A stretch of 64,000 nucleotides of DNA from Saprospiraceae bacterium (GCA_020630435.1 JAHDBJ010000023.1:1-64000); one strand, 5' to 3'. Shown: positions 26,981-36,585, counted from the first letter of the stretch. Program-made: numbers and translations. Notes: generated from the letters alone by a model not told the origin.

Positions 26981-27287
26981 AAAAAAAACGCTCATTTTTT
27001 AACGCTGAAATATTCAAATCAGAAAAAAGAATAAATATCCCTACTAGAACCCAAGGCAACAATACTGATACTGCCATAACCTTAAAAAAAACTTTAGGTA
27101 CTCTAGAAGGTTCTATCCATTCAGCAATCAAGGCTATCACTAAAATAAACAAAGCAATTAGTGAAAAAGCTAGAGATACAAAAAACGCTACGCCCTCATT
27201 CCAAAGCCATAAAAAAGTATAAAATATTATTTCTAATAATACTGTAAATAACAACCAATTAAGCCCTGCTGATTGTTGTTGTGCCAT
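26979..27287 (-). CDS. Small three-helix membrane protein
   Basis: The 102-residue product has three predicted transmembrane helices at about 10-28, 33-57 and 66-89, with no other domain. It diverges from mltG with 71 bp between starts. Function unknown. Confidence 0.65.
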   Translation of the reverse strand: MAQQQSAGLNWLLFTVLLEIIFYTFLWLWNEGVAFFVSLAFSLIALFILVIALIAEWIEPSRVPKVFFKVMAVSVLLPWVLVGIFILFSDLNISALKNERFF

Positions 27288-27328
27288 TTTGCTGAAATTT
27301 ATTTAGTTTAATCTTCCAAATTTGATTT

Positions 27329-27336
27329 TATATTTG
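27329..27336 (+). promoter_or_regulatory. Candidate -7 element of mltG
   Basis: TATATTTG matches the Bacteroidota -7 consensus TAnnTTTG 23 bp upstream of the mltG start. No good -33 TTTG partner is seen at the usual spacing, so support is limited. Confidence 0.35.
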
Positions 27337-27358
27337 CACTAAATTTAATAAAAAATTT

Positions 27359-28390
27359 ATGAGCAAATGGATTAAAAAGGCTGCACTTATTTTTATAGCA
27401 GTCGGAGCAGTCGCTGCTTTTTTGGGATATGATGCCTATCAAAAAATATATGGTGCTAATGTCCTAGACAAATTGGAAGATAATTATTTGTACATCCCAA
27501 CAAATTCTAATTATCAAGATGTTGTTAACCTGCTTAATAATAATTTTATCAAAGATACAGAAAGTTTTGAGTGGGTCGCTCAAAAAATGAAATATGATAA
27601 AGCAACTATCCGTGCAGGACGTTATAAGATCAATCCCAACATGAGCAATCGAGCTTTAATCTCTCTTTTAAGGAGTGGAAAACAAACTCCTGTCCGAGTT
27701 GTATTAATTAATGAACGCCTACCTGAAAATATTGCAGGTAAAGTTTCCAAATACATCGAAGCCGATTCTCTAGAATTAATCAATATATTTAAGGATAAAA
27801 GCTTCCTAGCAGAATTTAAATACAATAGAGAAGATGTAATGACAGCCTTTATTCCCAATACCTATGAATTTTATTGGAATACTAGTGCAAAATCATTTTT
27901 TAAAAAAATGGTAAAGGAAAACAACCGTTTTTGGAATGAAGAACGTAAAGCTAAAGCCGCTAAATTGAAATTATCTCAAAAAGAAGTATATACATTGGCT
28001 TCTATTGTAGAAAGAGAAACCAATTATAATCCCGAAAAACGAAGAGTAGCAGGTGTTTACCTGAATCGGCTAAAAAAGGGTATGAAGCTAGAAGCCGATC
28101 CCACCGTTGTCTTTGCACTAAAGAATTTTGGACTCCGTCGTATCCTAAACAAGCACCTAGAATTTGATTCACCTTATAATACATATATGTATGCTGGGCT
28201 GCCTCCAGGCCCAATTAGCCTATCCTCTATTGCTAGTCTAGATGGTGTACTAAACGCTGAGAAACACAATTACCTTTTCTTTTGTGCTAAACCCGATAAT
28301 TCTGGTACTCATGCCTTTGCCAAAACATACAACCAACACCTAGCCAATGCAAGAAAATACCATCGTTACTTACGTTCTATAGGTAGATAA
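27359..28390 (+). CDS. mltG: Endolytic murein transglycosylase MltG
   Basis: The 343-residue product has an N-terminal transmembrane helix and the YceG domain. The active-site region SIVERETNYNPEKRRVAGVYLNRL places Glu218 at the E. coli catalytic position, and LEADPTVVFAL, LEFDSPYNTYMYAGLPPGPISLSS follow. It cleaves nascent glycan strands to terminate peptidoglycan polymerisation. The length matches the family. Confidence 0.95.
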   Translation: MSKWIKKAALIFIAVGAVAAFLGYDAYQKIYGANVLDKLEDNYLYIPTNSNYQDVVNLLNNNFIKDTESFEWVAQKMKYDKATIRAGRYKINPNMSNRALISLLRSGKQTPVRVVLINERLPENIAGKVSKYIEADSLELINIFKDKSFLAEFKYNREDVMTAFIPNTYEFYWNTSAKSFFKKMVKENNRFWNEERKAKAAKLKLSQKEVYTLASIVERETNYNPEKRRVAGVYLNRLKKGMKLEADPTVVFALKNFGLRRILNKHLEFDSPYNTYMYAGLPPGPISLSSIASLDGVLNAEKHNYLFFCAKPDNSGTHAFAKTYNQHLANARKYHRYLRSIGR

Positions 28391-28395
28391 AAAAG

Positions 28396-28417
28396 CCCTC
28401 TCGACTTTTCGAGAGGG
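28396..28417 (-). terminator. Intrinsic terminator between convergent genes
   Basis: CCCTCTCGA at 28396-28404 pairs with TCGAGAGGG at 28409-28417 across CTTT. The T-run lies on the minus-strand side, so it best serves the minus-strand gene ending at 28534, though it may also stop mltG transcription. Confidence 0.65.
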
Positions 28418-28533
28418 ACTTGAATAACATAACCATGAAATATTTAACCAAAATAAACTATCTGCCATTTTTGCTAAACTACATGGGTAGCTTAGGGAGG
28501 TGCAACCAATTTCCGCAAGGATGCGAAAATTGA

Positions 28534-29238
28534 TCACTTACGATTCACTTTAGCAAACTCTGTATCTTTCTCTTCATGTGAATCGATTGTTTTTCTTAGT
28601 ACAATTGTCTCATGTTCCTGAGCCACATTCATTTTGAATGTATAAGTTCCAACAGGTAAATCACTCATATTAAAACTCAAATGATTAATACCTGATATCA
28701 ATGTTTTATCTATAGTCTTAATTATTTTTCCTTGTATATTAACAATGCTACAATGTGCTTCTTTAGCTTCATCAACATCTACTGAAAATTCAAACAAATC
28801 TCCAACCTCCGTTGAAGCAATTGAAAGTACCATTACATTGTTTTCTACTGTTCTATTAACTTCCTTAAGTTCAGAATAAATATAATTTCCATTGAAATCC
28901 ACTTGTTTAAGGCGATAGACAAAGTATTTTTTCCCCATCTGCATATCCAAAAAGCTATAGGCTTTATTGTCAAAAGAATTACCTGCACCTTCTACTTTAC
29001 CAGCCTGTTCAAAATTAACACCGTCAAATGAACGCTCAACAATGAAATACTCATTGTCTTTTTCAAATGATGTTTCCCATTTTAATATATTGCCAATTTC
29101 ATATTCCTCTACCTCTAATGGGCTAGAATATTCACAATTTGCAAAAACATTACCAGATGCAATAAACAGTAAAAAAAAGAAAAATGTGGTTGCTTGGATA
29201 CTACTTGCAGTATCCACTAAAGAGTTTAAAGTTTTCAT
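28534..29238 (-). CDS. Secreted protein with Fn3-like domain and T9SS-like tail
   Basis: The 234-residue protein has a signal-like N-terminus (TTFFFFLLFIASGNVFA), then a domain at about 45-128 of the type seen in T9SS cargo: ILKWETSFEKDNEYFIVERSFDGVNFEQAG and YRLKQVDFNGNYIYSE. The last ~90 residues resemble a sorting domain (IVNIQGKIIKTI, DLPVGTYTFKM) but the extreme C-terminus is a charged extension. Type IX export is likely but the tail is atypical. Confidence 0.65.
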   Translation of the reverse strand: MKTLNSLVDTASSIQATTFFFFLLFIASGNVFANCEYSSPLEVEEYEIGNILKWETSFEKDNEYFIVERSFDGVNFEQAGKVEGAGNSFDNKAYSFLDMQMGKKYFVYRLKQVDFNGNYIYSELKEVNRTVENNVMVLSIASTEVGDLFEFSVDVDEAKEAHCSIVNIQGKIIKTIDKTLISGINHLSFNMSDLPVGTYTFKMNVAQEHETIVLRKTIDSHEEKDTEFAKVNRK

Positions 29239-29444
29239 AGTGTGAGGAGGTATTTAGTGATTATATTAGTTAATTCAAAACATCTCTGTTAAGAACTTAG
29301 TGTATTCATTAGTTCTATTTTAAAATAAATGCAATATTGATAGTATAAAATTAGATTTCTATTCAGGTTATATTTGAGAAATCCGTAAGTTTGGTTTTGT
29401 GTAATCACTCATTTGCTTAACTTCTTTTCAATTACCGTACCAAA

Positions 29445-31154
29445 ATGAGAAAAACTCTACTTTTCAGTATTATTTTTTGTGACATACTTCTAATCTCATG
29501 CATTAGCAATAATAATAATACTGTCTTTCAATATGACAAACAAATCCTTGCCGATTCAGCCATGGTTGTTACTGCACATCCACTAGCCTCTGATGTTGGT
29601 ATTGAGATATTAAAATCTGGCGGAAATGCTGTAGATGCAGCAATTGCAGTTCAATTCGCCCTAGCTGTAGTCTACCCAAGAGCAGGAAATATTGGAGGTG
29701 GAGGCTTTTTAGTCTTGAGAAAAAAAGATGGTCATGCTGCAACACTAGATTTTAGAGAAAAAGCCCCCAAAGCATCTTTTCGTGACATGTATTTAGATAG
29801 CTTAGGTAATGTCATTGAAGAAAAAAGCCGATTTGGTCACCTTTCAGTTGGAATTCCAGGTGTCGTCGATGGCATGATCGAAGCCCATGAAAGGTATGGA
29901 AAGCTCAATAATTTTGCTGATTTAGTCGCCCCAGCCATAAATTTGGCACAAAATGGTTTTTCCTTAACCTTCCAAGAAGCTGCCATTCTTAATAAATTTC
30001 ACGCCGATTTCGAGAAATACAACACAAAAGAAAATATATTTATAAAAAATAAACAATGGAAAAAAGGGGATAAATTAATCCAAACCGATCTTGCTAAAAC
30101 CTTAAAACAAATTCAAGCAAAAGGTCGTGATGGATTTTATAAAGGAACTGTTGCAAAACAACTACTTGCCGAAATGAATCGTGGTAACGGCATTTTTAAA
30201 CAAGATGATCTAGATACTTATCGTTCAAAATGGCGAGAACCTTTAATTGAAGCCTATAAAAATTACAAAATTATCTCTATGCCACCGCCATCTAGTGGAG
30301 GCATAGCACTCGTGCAAATGCTCAAAACAGTAGAGGATTATCCTATCAAAGATTGGGGCCATCATTCAACCCAGACAACGCACCTCATGGTGGAAGCAGA
30401 ACGCAGAGCTTATGCAGACAGGGCAACTCATCTCGGAGATAGCGATTTTTGGGAAGTTCCCCGTACTTCCCTCCTAGATAAATCTTATATCAAAACAAGA
30501 ATGAGTAGTTTTGACCCTTCAAAAGCAACCTCTAGTGATTCCATTCAAGCGGGCATCATTACGAATAAAGAAAGTGAAGAAACAACTCATTTCTCTATTG
30601 TCGACGAAGAAGGAAATGCGGTTGCCGTTACAACCACTCTAAATTCTAATTTTGGTTCTAAAGTACTTGTTGGAGAAGCAGGTTTTTTTCTAAATAATGA
30701 AATGGATGACTTTAGTGCAAAACCAGGAGTGCCTAATCAATTTGATCTCGTTGGTGCTGAAGCAAATGCCATTGAACCCGAAAAAAGAATGCTCAGTTCA
30801 ATGACACCAACTATTTTTACAAAAGATGATAAATTATTTATGGTCGTCGGCTCTCCAGGAGGCTCTACTATTATTACTTCTGTATTCCAAGTTTTTCTAA
30901 ATGTAGCTGAACACGATATGTCTATGAAAGATGCGATTCATAATCTACGCTTTCACCATCAATGGCTACCCAATAAAGTTTTTATTGAAGAAGGTGCTTT
31001 ATCTGAAACAGTTATTACAGATCTAGAAGCAATGGGACATATTGTAGAAATACGAAAACCTATAGGACGTGTAGAAGGAATCTTAATACAAGAAAATGGT
31101 ATAATTGAAGGTGCAGCAGATAATCGTGGTGATGATGATGCGGAAGGGTATTAA
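29445..31154 (+). CDS. ggt: Gamma-glutamyltransferase
   Basis: The 569-residue protein has a lipobox-like signal (LLISCIS) and both chains of the GGT fold. The autoprocessing site and nucleophile is Thr380 in ETTHFSIVDEEGN; downstream MLSSMTPTI and VGSPGGSTIITS form the oxyanion and substrate-binding loops. It hydrolyses or transfers the gamma-glutamyl group of glutathione and related compounds in the periplasm. The length is typical. Confidence 0.94.
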   Translation: MRKTLLFSIIFCDILLISCISNNNNTVFQYDKQILADSAMVVTAHPLASDVGIEILKSGGNAVDAAIAVQFALAVVYPRAGNIGGGGFLVLRKKDGHAATLDFREKAPKASFRDMYLDSLGNVIEEKSRFGHLSVGIPGVVDGMIEAHERYGKLNNFADLVAPAINLAQNGFSLTFQEAAILNKFHADFEKYNTKENIFIKNKQWKKGDKLIQTDLAKTLKQIQAKGRDGFYKGTVAKQLLAEMNRGNGIFKQDDLDTYRSKWREPLIEAYKNYKIISMPPPSSGGIALVQMLKTVEDYPIKDWGHHSTQTTHLMVEAERRAYADRATHLGDSDFWEVPRTSLLDKSYIKTRMSSFDPSKATSSDSIQAGIITNKESEETTHFSIVDEEGNAVAVTTTLNSNFGSKVLVGEAGFFLNNEMDDFSAKPGVPNQFDLVGAEANAIEPEKRMLSSMTPTIFTKDDKLFMVVGSPGGSTIITSVFQVFLNVAEHDMSMKDAIHNLRFHHQWLPNKVFIEEGALSETVITDLEAMGHIVEIRKPIGRVEGILIQENGIIEGAADNRGDDDAEGY

Positions 31155-31316
31155 TATATTTAAAAACTAATATGTTTGATAAGCAATCCAAATGGACGAG
31201 TTTTTCTTTACATTCGTAGAAGAAAACGAGTCTAAATTTCTAAAATAGCGTAATTTGTTAGAGATTTTATACAAAAAAACGCATTATCACATTAATCTTA
31301 TTTTAAAAAAGTTAGA

Positions 31317-31541
31317 ATGAAAAAAATTAATGGTACAGTTGTATATCAGAACCTAGGAACTGGATTTTGGGGAATAGAGGATAATTCTGGCGGTCAATGG
31401 AGGCCCATAAATATGCCTGAACAATTGAAGTATGTAGGTAAAAAAATCAATGTTACCATTCAAGTTCTACCCGAAGGTATGTCTATGTTTATGTGGGGAA
31501 CACCTGTTAAAATAATGGGTTTCTCGACTATGATGCCCTAA
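31317..31541 (+). CDS. Small beta-barrel-like protein
   Basis: The 74-residue product reads GTVVYQNLGTGFWGIEDNS and then PINMPEQLKYVGKKINVTIQ, a pattern of alternating strands like small OB-like domains found alone or in lipoproteins of Bacteroidota and archaea. It has no signal peptide. Function unknown. Confidence 0.65.
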   Translation: MKKINGTVVYQNLGTGFWGIEDNSGGQWRPINMPEQLKYVGKKINVTIQVLPEGMSMFMWGTPVKIMGFSTMMP

Positions 31542-31598
31542 AATAGCGTTAATAAGAGTAAAAAAATAAGTTTCGATTTCAGAATATTAATTTTGGGC

Positions 31599-31659
31599 TT
31601 AATTTTTCTTTAAAAAAGGAGTATTGTTGATACTATGTCTGATTTTAAAGAAAAATTAA
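31599..31659. terminator. Long perfect inverted repeat downstream of the small protein gene
   Basis: A perfect 17-bp inverted repeat, 31599-31615 with 31643-31659, spans a 27-nt loop that itself holds GTAT...ATAC. It lies ~58 bp after the stop of the 74-residue gene. It may terminate transcription but is larger than usual. Confidence 0.5.
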
Positions 31660-31777
31660 ACAACTAAAATCAGCAACCCATTCATTTAGCCTTACTTAAA
31701 CAAATAAGTATAAATGATTGTTATATTGTCCACGCTCCCCTTGAGTTTTTCACATTTTCTAAACTAAAAAGTAGTCT

Positions 31778-33310
31778 ATGTTGGCCTTCTTATATCCCTT
31801 AGGTTTTGCAGTAAGTTTATTTTCATTAATTCTGTGGTTTTATGCTCAAGAAAATGATCAGCGTAGCCGTGTCTTTAGTCAGTTTTTTCTAGGAGGATTC
31901 TTTGTATACCTTTTCGCACTAGCCTTTTCTAATGGAGATTTTAGTGCAAAACTATTCGTATTGTTCCGAGACCTCATTGTGCTGGGATTGGTCTCCCAAT
32001 TTTTCAACTTCTTCAAAAAGAATAAAGTATTATTTTTTGGGATGTTGGCTTTACTCTATGGTGCTTTTCAATTCTATTATTATGATATAATGATAAATAG
32101 TTTTAAAAATGAGAATACAACTACTTCATCCATTGAAGTAGCAAAAGATGGAGAACTATTGGTTGAAATGCAAACAGGACAAAATTTCCAAAATAATAGC
32201 ATCGTCCAAAAATACAATTTACAATTTCGTCCTGCATTTCAAATGCAAAATCCTAATGGAACAGATCTAGACAATTACTTTGTAGTGGACATCCCTGAGC
32301 CTTATGAAGATAAGCGAAATGAAATTATAGAAGCCCTAGAGACAACTTCAGCTATTGCTTATGCTGAAGAAAATGAAATCGTAAGATTAGATGACCCTAA
32401 GACCAATAATCAACCGCCAAAATCAAAAAGAAATTTTGGCATCAATGATCCAGGCATTGAAAACCTTTGGGGATTTGATGCAATGGAAATAGATAAACTC
32501 TATGAATTAATCAACAAAAGTAATATTCAACCTCAGCATCAAGCACTAATAGCCATACTCGATACTGGAGTAGATGCAAAGCATGAAGACTTAGCCGCAA
32601 ATTATAAATCCATCAAGTCAAAACACGATACCGACCCACAAGCACATGGTACACACTGTGCTGGTATAGCCGCAGCCGTTTCTAATAATGGTAAAGGTGT
32701 CGCTTCTTTTTCTGTTAAAAATAATTTTGTAAAAGTAAGTAGCGTTCGAGTTTTAAATAGTTTTGGAATGGGAACACAACAAAGTATTATTAATGGCATA
32801 CTAGAAGCTGCGGATAATAAAGCAGACGTCATTTCAATGTCTCTAGGTGGACCATCGGATGCATTAAAAAGGAGAGCTTATAATAAAGCGATTAAATATG
32901 CTAATAAAGCGGGTTCTATTGTTGTAGTAGCTGCTGGAAATAGTAATAAAAATGCCAAAAATTATGCTCCTGCAAATACCGACGGAGTCATTACAGTTTC
33001 TGCTATAGATTCCGAAATCAAAAAAGCCGTTTTCTCAAATACTGTTGAAGATATTAAAATGGGTATCGCAGCACCTGGAGTTGGCATTTATTCAACTGTT
33101 CCGAAAAATAAATATGCCACTTTTAATGGTACTTCTATGGCAACACCTTATGTTTCAGGATTAGTCGGTTTATTGAAAAGTATAAATCCTCAATTGACAA
33201 CCAAAGAAGTCTATGAAATATTAAATGATACTGGAATAAAAACAAAAGAAGACCAAAAAACTGGAAAATTAATTTTTCCTATGAAAGCCTTAGGTGCTGT
33301 AATGGATTAA
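31778..33310 (+). CDS. Membrane-anchored subtilisin-like (S8) serine peptidase
   Basis: The 510-residue protein begins not with a signal peptide but with four hydrophobic segments (about 3-22, 34-51, 58-77 and 84-101). A propeptide-like domain at ~165-205 (YFVVDIPEPYEDKRNEII, SAIAYAEENEIVRL) precedes a subtilisin catalytic domain with Asp262 (ILDTGVDA), His290 (HGTHCAGIA) and Ser453 (NGTSMATPYVSG). No C-terminal sorting tail follows. It overlaps the convergent permease gene by 4 bp. Substrate unknown. Confidence 0.9.
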   Translation: MLAFLYPLGFAVSLFSLILWFYAQENDQRSRVFSQFFLGGFFVYLFALAFSNGDFSAKLFVLFRDLIVLGLVSQFFNFFKKNKVLFFGMLALLYGAFQFYYYDIMINSFKNENTTTSSIEVAKDGELLVEMQTGQNFQNNSIVQKYNLQFRPAFQMQNPNGTDLDNYFVVDIPEPYEDKRNEIIEALETTSAIAYAEENEIVRLDDPKTNNQPPKSKRNFGINDPGIENLWGFDAMEIDKLYELINKSNIQPQHQALIAILDTGVDAKHEDLAANYKSIKSKHDTDPQAHGTHCAGIAAAVSNNGKGVASFSVKNNFVKVSSVRVLNSFGMGTQQSIINGILEAADNKADVISMSLGGPSDALKRRAYNKAIKYANKAGSIVVVAAGNSNKNAKNYAPANTDGVITVSAIDSEIKKAVFSNTVEDIKMGIAAPGVGIYSTVPKNKYATFNGTSMATPYVSGLVGLLKSINPQLTTKEVYEILNDTGIKTKEDQKTGKLIFPMKALGAVMD

Positions 33311-34605
33311 GGATTTAAATACTCTTCTATTTTTTTACTACGCCAATAAGAAATAGCACCTAGTACTAAATTAAGCAAACCTATAAGACTTTCATAGGGT
33401 TGATCGATAATCATATACCCTAAAATCCAAAGGCTAATCACTATATAAATAATTTGAAAAATGGGATAACCTGGACTTTTATACCCTCCATTTCTAGCTT
33501 GTATTCTTCTGATAATAACCCCCAAAACTGCTAGAGTAGAAATCAATTGTAATACAAATCCACTATATAATAGTACTTGTTTAAAAGAGCCTGTTAATAC
33601 CATAAATATACTAATCGCAGCCTGTAACCAAATCGCTCGTACTGGAATCCCATGTATATTGTCTTTCGACAAAAAACGCCAAATATGATAGTCTTCTGCC
33701 ATTGCTCTAGTAACTCTTGGCCCTACCCAAACCATTGCACTTAAACTAGAAATCAAAAACAAAGCAATAATAAAACTAATTGTAATTCCACCTTTAAAAC
33801 CGAAGGCATATTCTGCTACTATCTGCCCAACTTCAACTTTACCTTGCAAAGCTTCTAAAGGTGCTTGATTAAGAAATGCAAGCTGAATCAAAAAATACAA
33901 AATACTAATAAGAACTGTCCCTCCAACCAAAGCTTTAGGTAAATTAACTTCTGGAACTTCTATTTCTTCTACAATATAGGCAGCAGCATTCCATCCAGAA
34001 TATGCATAAACAACTAATATCAAAGAAGCAGCATAACCACTAGAAAAAACCTCCCCTTTCCAACTATCACTCCAGTTAAAAGCATTACCAGCAGAAGGAA
34101 GATAAAAACAAGCAACGACCAAAAAGATCATAAGGCATACCTTTACTGTAGTAAATATATTTTGAAAAGAACTACTTTGCTGAATAGAAAAAGAATGTAT
34201 AAAAGAAATAAGCAATACTGTTACAATTGCTATTATATATGGAGGTATACCTATCAATAAGGTCGTATATTCTCCCATTGCCATCGCACTTAAGGCTATA
34301 GAAGCTGAAAACCCAACTGTCAACGAAACCCAACCAGCTAAATATCCAACAAAAGGATGATAAATTTTAGTCAGATAATAATATTCTCCCCCAGATTTTG
34401 GTAATTGTGTTCCCAATTCAGCATAACTAAATGCTCCAAACAATGCCATTATCCAACCTATAAACCACAAGGAAATAATCGTCCAAGTGTTCTGAGCAAT
34501 CTCTAATTGTAGTCCTAAAGACGCAAATACACCAGACCCCACCATGTTGGCAACAACAATAGCCGAAGCACTTAACCAGCCAATTTTTTTGACACTTGCA
34601 GACAC
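33307..34605 (-). CDS. APC-family amino acid permease
   Basis: The 432-residue protein has about 12 transmembrane helices and APC-superfamily signatures: the first-helix GSGVFASLG, GGEYYYLTKIYHPFVGYLAGW, and AYSGWNAAAYIVEE in helix 6. It is expected to import an amino acid by proton or exchange coupling; the substrate cannot be told from sequence. Confidence 0.9.
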   Translation of the reverse strand: MSASVKKIGWLSASAIVVANMVGSGVFASLGLQLEIAQNTWTIISLWFIGWIMALFGAFSYAELGTQLPKSGGEYYYLTKIYHPFVGYLAGWVSLTVGFSASIALSAMAMGEYTTLLIGIPPYIIAIVTVLLISFIHSFSIQQSSSFQNIFTTVKVCLMIFLVVACFYLPSAGNAFNWSDSWKGEVFSSGYAASLILVVYAYSGWNAAAYIVEEIEVPEVNLPKALVGGTVLISILYFLIQLAFLNQAPLEALQGKVEVGQIVAEYAFGFKGGITISFIIALFLISSLSAMVWVGPRVTRAMAEDYHIWRFLSKDNIHGIPVRAIWLQAAISIFMVLTGSFKQVLLYSGFVLQLISTLAVLGVIIRRIQARNGGYKSPGYPIFQIIYIVISLWILGYMIIDQPYESLIGLLNLVLGAISYWRSKKIEEYLNP

Positions 34606-34907
34606 TAAGATTAAATATTTATAATTTGGGGACTATTCACATAGCTAGATTCGTAGTCTCACATACAAATAAACAAACCAAAACTTACATTATTATCATT
34701 TAGACACTTAAATAAATCTTAAATAACAATAAAACCAAGATAATTTTTATAAAAAGAAGTTAATAGTAGAGAATAATTAATCTAAATTAATGTATTTTTC
34801 GTTCAATTTTTTGATTAGGAAATAAATAGATGGAATAATCATTGTAGCTCAATTTACCTAAAAGTACTATTTTTAGTGTTCTTATAACTTTCAAATACAA
34901 AGACCGA
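34606..34907. other. Intergenic promoter region
   Basis: 302 bp of AT-rich DNA between the divergent permease and TonB-like genes. No ORF, strong repeat or terminator was seen; it should hold both promoters. Confidence 0.4.
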
Positions 34908-36041
34908 ATGCAAGTAGCACATTACAAACAAGAGAAAGAAGAAAAAAAACGAAGGCGAATTGGTTTTTGGTTTACACTCTTTTTTCATGCTGGATTAGTA
35001 GCCCTAGCTTTTTATTCTTTTCCTGTTGATAAAGAAGAAGAGCAAGGTATACAAATTCAATTTGCAAACTATGTACCTCCTCCAGAGCCAGAACCTGAAC
35101 CAATTCCTGAATTTGATCAAACAGAATCAGCAGGCGAAAATAACGGTAATGAAGAATCTAGTATGGCGGAAGAATTAGCAGAATATGAAAATCCTGAATC
35201 CGATACGGAATCTACAGAACCAGAAATGATAGGAGAACCAGAAACAATTGACCCTGCACCAGCTCCTGAATCTCCTGATCCAGAACCTGAACCAGAGCCA
35301 GAACCCGAACCAGAACCTGCTCCTCAACCTGAACCTGCCCCAGCTCCTAAGCCCGAGCCAGCAAAAGAGGTTGTTACTGCGCCAACTGAAGAAAAACCCA
35401 TTCCTAAACCCAAAGAAAAACCGAAGGAAAAACCCAAAGAATTGCCTAAAGAAAAAGCGGAAACTAAACCAAAAGCAGAACCCAAACCTCCTGCTCCTAA
35501 AAAAAAGAAAGAGGACGCTAAAAAACCACCTAAGAAAAACTCCCCAGCTAAAAAACCAACTAAATCAACAACTGGTGCAGAGTCTGGAACAGGAAAGGAC
35601 AGTGGTCCTAAAAAGCAAACAGGTACAGGTAATGATAAAACATCAGGTAAAACAAATGGTACAGGAACTACCGCACCTTCTGGAAAAGGGAAAAAGAGCT
35701 CTGCTCCAGGAACAAAACCTGGTAAAGGTAAATCCAGTCAGGGAGATGCAGGAGCAGGTGGAAAAGATGATTTTGGAGCTCCTTTCCGTAGAAAAGTCGT
35801 TCACCGCCCCAATACCAAAGATCTTATTCGAGAATCTGGCAAAGTATCTGTTAACCTTTGTGTTAATAGAGACGGTCGAGTCATCTATGTAAAATACAAT
35901 AAAGACAAAACAACCATAAAAGATAAAGTCACCATTCGTAATGTCATGTCTGCTATCAAGCAATTTCGATTTAATCGAGATTATAAAATGCCTGACCGAC
36001 ATTGTGGCAATTATACTTTTATATTCACAGTCGGACAATAA
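34908..36041 (+). CDS. TonB-like protein with long Pro/Glu/Lys-rich linker
   Basis: The 377-residue protein has a cytoplasmic start, one membrane helix at about 21-39, and a periplasm-spanning linker of Pro-Glu and Pro-Lys repeats (~55-200) followed by a Gly/Ser/Lys-rich part (~205-285). The C-terminal ~85 residues (VSVNLCVNRDGRVIYVKYN ... NYTFIFTVGQ) resemble the TonB C-terminal fold and contain two cysteines. It may transmit energy to an outer-membrane receptor, though no ExbB/ExbD gene is nearby. Frames overlapping the linker are shadows. Confidence 0.8.
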   Translation: MQVAHYKQEKEEKKRRRIGFWFTLFFHAGLVALAFYSFPVDKEEEQGIQIQFANYVPPPEPEPEPIPEFDQTESAGENNGNEESSMAEELAEYENPESDTESTEPEMIGEPETIDPAPAPESPDPEPEPEPEPEPEPAPQPEPAPAPKPEPAKEVVTAPTEEKPIPKPKEKPKEKPKELPKEKAETKPKAEPKPPAPKKKKEDAKKPPKKNSPAKKPTKSTTGAESGTGKDSGPKKQTGTGNDKTSGKTNGTGTTAPSGKGKKSSAPGTKPGKGKSSQGDAGAGGKDDFGAPFRRKVVHRPNTKDLIRESGKVSVNLCVNRDGRVIYVKYNKDKTTIKDKVTIRNVMSAIKQFRFNRDYKMPDRHCGNYTFIFTVGQ

Positions 36042-36045
36042 AAAG

Positions 36046-36381
36046 TTATATCTTTGATCGGACTTTTGTTAAATCATCTCCATCTTCTGATAATAACGTA
36101 TAAAATGTATGTAAGGCAACCATCTGACCTATTACAATTACCTCTGGAGATTGAATAGCTGATGTCATTATTTGATCTGCAATAGTCTCTATTGTGCTTA
36201 TAACCATGCACTCATCTTTACAAGAGCCGCTCTGTACGACCATTGCTAGTACTTCTTTTTTCCTTGATTATTATAAATAAATTGGCATGACAACCATTAC
36301 AGTAGACTGAACAGCTAATTTTATATCTTCTGATAATGTTCCTTTTTGAGTAGTTCCTGTCTCTCGCTTATCCCCTACAAC
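36046..36381 (-). pseudogene. Relic of uroporphyrinogen-III C-methyltransferase (SUMT) C-terminus
   Basis: The 65-codon ORF at 36046-36243 reads VVQSGSCKDECMVISTIETI, then SPEVIVIGQMVALH, matching the C-terminal end of SUMT (CobA/CysG-A) enzymes. Upstream on the same strand, in other frames interrupted by stops, segments resemble the preceding parts (NQGKK, then GDKRETGTTQKGTLSEDI and STVMVVMP). The frame changes and stops show a decayed gene. SUMT makes the siroheme precursor needed by nitrite and sulfite reductases. Confidence 0.6.
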
Positions 36382-36444
36382 TTAAGAGAGCTTCCTGTAA
36401 TTCAGTAACAGCTATACAAAAATAAGTACCTAGGATAATTTCTG

Positions 36445-36585
36445 TTTTAAGCAGAAGAAGTGAATATATCTTCTCAATTCGAATTAACTGGTGTTGATGT
36501 TGCTAGTTTTGGAGACACTTTAATCCAAAATGATGATATCCGTACTATCGCTTTTGAAGATAAATTAAAAAGAACTAGTATTTTT
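36445..36585 (+). pseudogene. Relic of nitrite reductase large subunit (nirB)
   Basis: On the plus strand, codons from about 36460 read SSQFELTGVDVASFGD followed by DDIRTIAFEDKLKRTSI, matching the NirB segment with consensus ST-x-LK-x-MGVDVASFGD in the FAD/NAD-dependent part. There is a stop just upstream and the match ends where the HExxH gene's 3' end begins. Only about 45 codons of a ~800-residue protein survive. Confidence 0.65.

Noticed and set aside
28507-28532. Hairpin CAATTT-c-CGCA / TGCG-a-AAATTG just after the gene at 28534
   Set aside because: No T-run on the minus strand; the stronger hairpin at 28396-28417 better fits a terminator.
35248-35892. 214-residue Leu/Asn/Gln-rich ORF inside the TonB-like gene
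   Set aside because: It is a frame-shifted reading of the Pro/Glu/Lys-rich linker; composition is an artefact.
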